A DNA stretch of 64,000 bases. It comes from a bacterium. GTDB taxonomy: Bacteria > Bacteroidota > Rhodothermia > Balneolales > M1805. The notes under the pieces were generated by a model. The model was not told where the DNA came from. It saw nothing but the letters and a program-made list of their open reading frames with translations, and made no database searches. Shown one piece after another: positions 59,091-64,000 of the stretch. The stretch's first letter is position 1. The number at the start of each line of letters is the position of its first letter. Where the stretch lies: NCBI GenBank assembly GCA_006226965.1, contig SBGQ01000033.1, positions 1-64,000 on the forward strand, written 5' to 3'. Both the position numbers and the translations under genes were made by a program.

Positions 59091-60602
59091 ATGGAAAAGA
59101 AAATCACAAAAGTATTAGTTGCCAATCGCGGTGAAATCGCCATTCGGGTAATGAGAACATGCAGAGAGTTAGGTATTAAAACCGTAGCCGTTTATTCCGA
59201 TGCTGATAAAGGCGTTTTACATACTTTGGCTGCTGACGAAGCCGTTCATATTGGTCCGGCAGCATCAAAAGAAAGCTATTTGGTTATTGATAAAATTATT
59301 GATGCAGCAAAAAAAACCGGAGCCGATGCTATTCACCCGGGATATGGTTTTTTAAGTGAGAATGCATCTTTTTCAAAGCGTTGTGAAGCCGAGGGTATTA
59401 TTTTTATCGGGCCAAGCGCGGAATCCATCACGATGATGGGTGATAAAACCAAAGCCCGTGAATTAATGATTAAACACGGTGTTCCCGTTCCTCCCGGACT
59501 CCAAACTGCTTTACATGATATTGAAGAAGCCAGAACTATCGCTGATGAAATCGGTTATCCGGTTCTTGTAAAAGCCGCTGCTGGTGGCGGTGGCAAAGGA
59601 ATGAGAATCATCGAAAAACCTTCTGATTTTGATTCCGGTATTCGTGCAGCTAAATCGGAAGCACTCAATGCGTTTGGCGATGACCGTGTCTATGTAGAAA
59701 AATATTTAGAAGAACCTCACCACATCGAATTTCAGGTAATTGGTGATATGCACGGAAATGTGCTTCATGTGTACGATCGTGAATGTTCTATCCAACGCCG
59801 ACATCAGAAGGTAGTTGAAGAAGCACCATCTGCTTATGTGGATGATAATTTACGTGCAAGAATGGCTGAAACGGCTGTTTTAGCAGCTAAAGCTTGTAAT
59901 TATTACGGCGCGGGAACTATTGAATTTTTGGTTGATAAACACAAAAATTACTACTTCCTTGAAATGAACACTCGTCTACAGGTTGAACATCCTGTTACTG
60001 AGTTTATCTCCGGCTTGGATTTAGTAGCCTTACAAATCTTAGTTGCTGAGGGTAAACCACTTCCACTCAAACAAGACGAGATTCAACATCGCGGACATTC
60101 CATCGAGTGTCGTATTTCTGCGGAAGACCCATTTGAGAACTTCATGCCAAGTACCGGTACCTTAACCCGATATCGTCTCCCCAGCGGTCCCGGTGTACGT
60201 GTTGACTCCGGTGTTACAGAAGGTCAGGCAGTTTCCATCAATTACGACCCAATGTTGGCGAAACTGATTGTTTATGCTGAAACTCGTGAAGCTGCCATTT
60301 CAAGAATGATTAGAGCTTTAGAAGAGTATCAAATCAGTGGAATTTTAACAACGATTCCATTTTGTAAGTATGTGATGGAGCACGAGGTTTTTCAATCCGG
60401 AGTTTATGATACCCATTTCGTGAAAGACCACTTCACTGTTGAAGCCATGCAAAAATCGCCGCTAAAAGATGAAACTAAATTCGCTTTAGCAACATTAGTA
60501 CGTGCTTTCGCTGAAAAAACCAAAGCCGGATCAACAACAGAACTTGTTGAAACCCATGCAGAAAATTCAAACGGCACTTGGTGGTCTAAACGTCGCGCAT
60601 AA
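59091..60602 (+). CDS. accC: Acetyl/propionyl-CoA carboxylase biotin carboxylase subunit
   Basis: VLVANRGEIAIRVMRTCRELGIKTVAVYSDAD, VKAAAGGGGKGMRI, EMNTRLQVEHPVTE. Confidence 0.95.
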   Translation: MEKKITKVLVANRGEIAIRVMRTCRELGIKTVAVYSDADKGVLHTLAADEAVHIGPAASKESYLVIDKIIDAAKKTGADAIHPGYGFLSENASFSKRCEAEGIIFIGPSAESITMMGDKTKARELMIKHGVPVPPGLQTALHDIEEARTIADEIGYPVLVKAAAGGGGKGMRIIEKPSDFDSGIRAAKSEALNAFGDDRVYVEKYLEEPHHIEFQVIGDMHGNVLHVYDRECSIQRRHQKVVEEAPSAYVDDNLRARMAETAVLAAKACNYYGAGTIEFLVDKHKNYYFLEMNTRLQVEHPVTEFISGLDLVALQILVAEGKPLPLKQDEIQHRGHSIECRISAEDPFENFMPSTGTLTRYRLPSGPGVRVDSGVTEGQAVSINYDPMLAKLIVYAETREAAISRMIRALEEYQISGILTTIPFCKYVMEHEVFQSGVYDTHFVKDHFTVEAMQKSPLKDETKFALATLVRAFAEKTKAGSTTELVETHAENSNGTWWSKRRA

Positions 60603-60708
60603 GCATAGAATCATAGCCCGAACTATTTCGGGCTTTTTTTTGCCCTATTCTCACTTCATGAATCCGTATCTTTTGTACATTCATTAACCTGTTAATTGAT
60701 ACTTCAAC

Positions 60709-61974
60709 ATGGAATTTTTAGAGAGTTGGGTAAGTGTCCTGCTTACCGAATTGGGGCTTTCAAACCAGTTTACGCCCGGAATCAGACTACTCATTTTACT
60801 TACAGGACTCATCCTTGTATCAGCTCTGTTTTTTTATATCACCAAACGTTTTGTAATCCAATCGATTTATAAGATTTTCAAAAAATCGTCCATGCATTGG
60901 GATGATGTTTTGGCTGACCATCGGGTTTTCGACAGAACATCACATGTAGTTCCTGCCATTATATTGCGCCTATTCTCTCCTATTATTTTCAAAGATTTTG
61001 AGACTCTTCTTCCCATTGTGAACAAACTCACCGATGTATATATCATTATTGTTGGAGTCATTATTGTCATTTCAATTCTTAAAGTAACCGAGTTATCACT
61101 CGAAAAAACTAAATTATTCGCTGATAAACCGGTTGCCGGGTATTTTCAGTTAATCCGAATAATTCTTTATATCTCTGTCGGTATTCTGGTTTTATCCATT
61201 CTTTTAGGAAAATCTCCGATTTACTTTTTAAGTGCATTCGGTGCGCTATCTGCCATTTTATTATTGGTTTTCAAAGACACGATATTAGGATTCGTTGCCA
61301 GTGTTCAGATGTCGGCCAATGATATGATTCGTGTCGGCGATTGGGTTGAAATGCCCAAATTTAATGCTGACGGCGACGTAATAGCCATCAACCTGAATAC
61401 TGTAAAAATCAGAAACTGGGATAAAACGGTTACAACAGTTCCGACCTATTACTTTATTACGGATAGTTTTAAAAACTGGCGTGGAATGCAGGAAAGCGGT
61501 GGGCGACGTATTAAACGTTCTCTTTTTGTGAATGTAAAAACCGTAAAATTTGTTGACCCGGAAACACGTGAACGTTTCAAAAAATATCAGTTAATCACGA
61601 ACTACATAACTAAACGTCAGGAAGAAATCGAGAAACACAATATTGCTAACCAAATCGATACTTCTGAACTGATTAATGGACGCAGAATGACCAATTTGGG
61701 TGTTTTTAGACGTTATATTGAAGCATATTTACTCAATCACAAACAAATTCATTCTAAAATGACACTATTGGTTCGTCAATTACCCATTGAAGACCACGGC
61801 ATTCCTATTGAAATCTACTGTTTCACAAAAACAACCGCATGGGCAGAGTACGAGGAAATTCAATCAGACCTATTCGACCATTTATTAGCTGCTGCCAGTT
61901 TCTTTGATTTAGAGATTTTCCAGAGTCCGGGAGGAAGTGATATTCGTTATTTAGCTCAACACAACATTAAATAA
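60709..61974 (+). CDS. MscS-family mechanosensitive channel
   Basis: TM region then LSAFGALSAILLLVFKDTILGFVASVQMSANDMIRVGDWVEMP. Confidence 0.94.
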   Translation: MEFLESWVSVLLTELGLSNQFTPGIRLLILLTGLILVSALFFYITKRFVIQSIYKIFKKSSMHWDDVLADHRVFDRTSHVVPAIILRLFSPIIFKDFETLLPIVNKLTDVYIIIVGVIIVISILKVTELSLEKTKLFADKPVAGYFQLIRIILYISVGILVLSILLGKSPIYFLSAFGALSAILLLVFKDTILGFVASVQMSANDMIRVGDWVEMPKFNADGDVIAINLNTVKIRNWDKTVTTVPTYYFITDSFKNWRGMQESGGRRIKRSLFVNVKTVKFVDPETRERFKKYQLITNYITKRQEEIEKHNIANQIDTSELINGRRMTNLGVFRRYIEAYLLNHKQIHSKMTLLVRQLPIEDHGIPIEIYCFTKTTAWAEYEEIQSDLFDHLLAAASFFDLEIFQSPGGSDIRYLAQHNIK

Positions 61975-62073
61975 ATTGGAATTACATTCAGTCGATTTTT
62001 TAGGTTAAACCATTTATTTTTCAAGATTCGATAATCGACAGGATTCAACTTTAGTTACACATTCAACATCACC

Positions 62074-62820
62074 ATGAAAAGAACGCTTGTTTCCATTTAC
62101 TTATGGGTTTTTATTTTTTTTGATTTCGTCAGCATTTTAATACTCACGTTTATCGCTAACCTATTCACCCGCTGGTTTGATGAACATCAGAAATTAGCCA
62201 ACTTTATCATGGTATGGTTTGGCGGTAAAGTTACGAAAGCTTGGCCGGGCTGGAAAATTCATATTGTCGGAAAAGAGAAATACAACAAAGATGTGCCAAC
62301 CGTGTATATCTCAAATCATCAGAGTTTTTTAGACATGCCCTTGCAAGCCATTGTGTTACGTAATTTTAAATGGGTCGCAAAAATTGAATTATTTTCCATT
62401 CCGATTATGGGTTGGTTTATGCGTTTAACACGCCAGTTGAGTGTAATTCGCGGAAAAAGTTCAGCTAAAGACTTATTGGATAAATCACTTCCTTTAATCA
62501 AAAAAGGGTATTCCATCTGTATTTTCCCGGAAGGCGGACGAACACGAAATCGTGAATTATTGCCTTTCAAAAAGGGAGCATTTATTTTGGCTTGGGATGC
62601 CGGAATTCCTGTTCAGCCATTAGTATTAGACGGCGCATTTGACCTCAACCAACCCGATGACTGGAGATTCGTAGAAAAAGGTGAATTACATTTGCACTTT
62701 TTAGATCCCGTTCATCCAAAAGATTTTGCTGATGTTGATGAGTTAACGGATTATTGCCATAAAATTTGCACAGAACGATTGGCTGAAATTCGTGCAAACA
62801 AGCTTGCCTTAGCCGTATAA
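62074..62820 (+). CDS. 1-acyl-sn-glycerol-3-phosphate acyltransferase (PlsC-like)
   Basis: SNHQSFLDMP (NHxxxxD) and FPEGGRTRNRELLPFKKGAF. Confidence 0.94.
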   Translation: MKRTLVSIYLWVFIFFDFVSILILTFIANLFTRWFDEHQKLANFIMVWFGGKVTKAWPGWKIHIVGKEKYNKDVPTVYISNHQSFLDMPLQAIVLRNFKWVAKIELFSIPIMGWFMRLTRQLSVIRGKSSAKDLLDKSLPLIKKGYSICIFPEGGRTRNRELLPFKKGAFILAWDAGIPVQPLVLDGAFDLNQPDDWRFVEKGELHLHFLDPVHPKDFADVDELTDYCHKICTERLAEIRANKLALAV

Positions 62821-62885
62821 TTTCAAACTCCTCCTTCATTAATGAGTAGCTTGTTTACAATCGTGAACGATAAATCATTCACACA

Positions 62886-63395
62886 ATGACCGTTTTTATA
62901 AGACCTTTAACTGAATCTGATTACGTACCACTCGCCCAACTTGGCAACAACAAAAAGATTCAGGATAATTTACGAGATGCATTTCCGCACCCTTACACAC
63001 TTGATGATGCAAAGCAATTTATCGAACATTGCGCATCTGAACACCCGACACAAACATTCGCAATAGTTTACAATAATCAGTTTGTAGGCATTATTGGTTT
63101 TCTTAGCAAATCTGATATATATCGCAAAACAGCTGAGATTGGATATTGGATTGGCGAGCCTTTTTGGGGTTTAGGAATAGCAAGTTCAGCATTACAACTC
63201 GCTACACAATATGGATTTAATGAACTGGAATTAGTTCGAATCCAAACTGGTGTTATGGAACACAATACATCATCTATTCGAGTTTTAGAAAAAGCGGGAT
63301 ACTCATTCGAATGTATTTTCGAGAAGTCGATATTAAAAAATGACTTAATTCTTGATGAATACCGCTTTTCAAAAATAAATCCCCAATACAAATAG
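62886..63395 (+). CDS. GNAT family N-acetyltransferase (RimJ/RimL-like)
   Basis: IGYWIGEPFWGLGIASSALQLATQYGFNELELVRIQTGVMEHNTSSIRVLEKAGYSFE. Confidence 0.93.
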   Translation: MTVFIRPLTESDYVPLAQLGNNKKIQDNLRDAFPHPYTLDDAKQFIEHCASEHPTQTFAIVYNNQFVGIIGFLSKSDIYRKTAEIGYWIGEPFWGLGIASSALQLATQYGFNELELVRIQTGVMEHNTSSIRVLEKAGYSFECIFEKSILKNDLILDEYRFSKINPQYK

Positions 63396-63407
63396 ATAAA
63401 TGAGTTT

Positions 63408-63911
63408 ATGTCAGAGTTCATCATAAAAGAAATCACATCATCCCAACTAAATGCGTATAAAACGTTCTTGAAAACCGGATTGCTACAAGACTCCGATAAT
63501 TTCAGGATTTCACCGAATGATGATGAAACCGCACCGTTTCCGACAAAAGACCAGTCGGACAGTTTTACCTTAGGAGCATTTTCAAATCAGATTTTGGTTG
63601 GTGTGGTTTGCTTTACAAGAGATGGTGACAACCGCGAAAAACTGCGACACAAAGGGATTTTATTTAGGCTATATGTTGCAAAAGAATTCAGAGGCAAAGG
63701 AATTGCAAGTTTACTCATCGAATCCGTAATTGAAAAAGTTAAAGCCCTAGGTACTATCGAACATATTAATTTGACAGTAATTGCCAATAATGCCCGTGCT
63801 AAAAAGATGTATGAACGTTTTGGATTTGTGACATTTGCATCGGAACCACAAGCCGTAAAATGGAATGGGGAATACTTTACTGAAGACCACATGAAATTAA
63901 AATTGGTGTAA
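63408..63911 (+). CDS. GNAT family N-acetyltransferase
   Basis: LYVAKEFRGKGIASLLIESVIEKVKALGTIEHINLTVIANNARAKKMYERFGFV. Confidence 0.93.
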   Translation: MSEFIIKEITSSQLNAYKTFLKTGLLQDSDNFRISPNDDETAPFPTKDQSDSFTLGAFSNQILVGVVCFTRDGDNREKLRHKGILFRLYVAKEFRGKGIASLLIESVIEKVKALGTIEHINLTVIANNARAKKMYERFGFVTFASEPQAVKWNGEYFTEDHMKLKLV

Positions 63912-63915
63912 GCAA

Positions 63916-64000
63916 ATGAAACCATTTACTATGAGCGAGGAGCAAATTCTTGAACTAAACGAATGGGATGGCGTTCACACCGAATATCTAATCAACATAT
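63916..64000 (+). CDS. 5' end of a further CDS truncated by the window
   Basis: ATG then open frame MKPFTMSEEQILELNEWDGVHTEYLINI to the window edge. Confidence 0.5.
   Translation, partial: MKPFTMSEEQILELNEWDGVHTEYLINI

Noticed and set aside
1-64000. CRISPR array, prophage or complete transposon
   Set aside because: No regularly spaced repeats, phage structural genes or transposase/integrase ORFs seen in the window.

Overview
64 kb of AT-rich bacterial chromosome, most likely from the Bacteroidota/FCB group. The assignment rests on promoters resembling TTTG-N19-TAnnTTTG, a TonB-dependent receptor, OstA-like and TamB-like proteins and the gene content. Most of the window is core genome: a ccmC-D-E-F cytochrome c maturation cluster, truA, tRNA-Asn, LemA/TPM genes, ade, ybeY, asnS, the rimP-nusA-infB-rbfA-truB-ribF-rpsO-pnp translation/RNA cluster, rnr, a TamB-like gene, aroB/aroK, an NFACT (RqcH-like) gene, HU, an AGCS symporter, upp, LptC/OstA, an asparaginase, accC, an MscS channel, PlsC and two GNATs. 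The most interesting locus is at about 11.7-13.8 kb. There a compact 1318-bp unit (ArsR regulator, MerT-MerP fusion, GDCCVxC-domain protein; no recombinase) sits inside a host gene for a secreted protein. It is bounded by a GTT direct repeat and imperfect 21-nt inverted repeats (15/21 identical), and conceptual excision restores one in-frame 249-codon ORF. It looks like a non-autonomous, cassette-like mobile unit. It carries its own Bacteroidota-type promoter, a perfect 22-bp palindromic operator overlapping the -33 element, and a probably leaderless ArsR start. A second notable item is a 29-aa, very basic ORF (MPSGKKRKRAKIAKHKRKKRLRKNRHKKK) next to HU. It resembles the COX24/AURKAIP1 (mS38-like) family and is absent from the supplied ORF track. 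All family names come from reading motifs; no database search was run.
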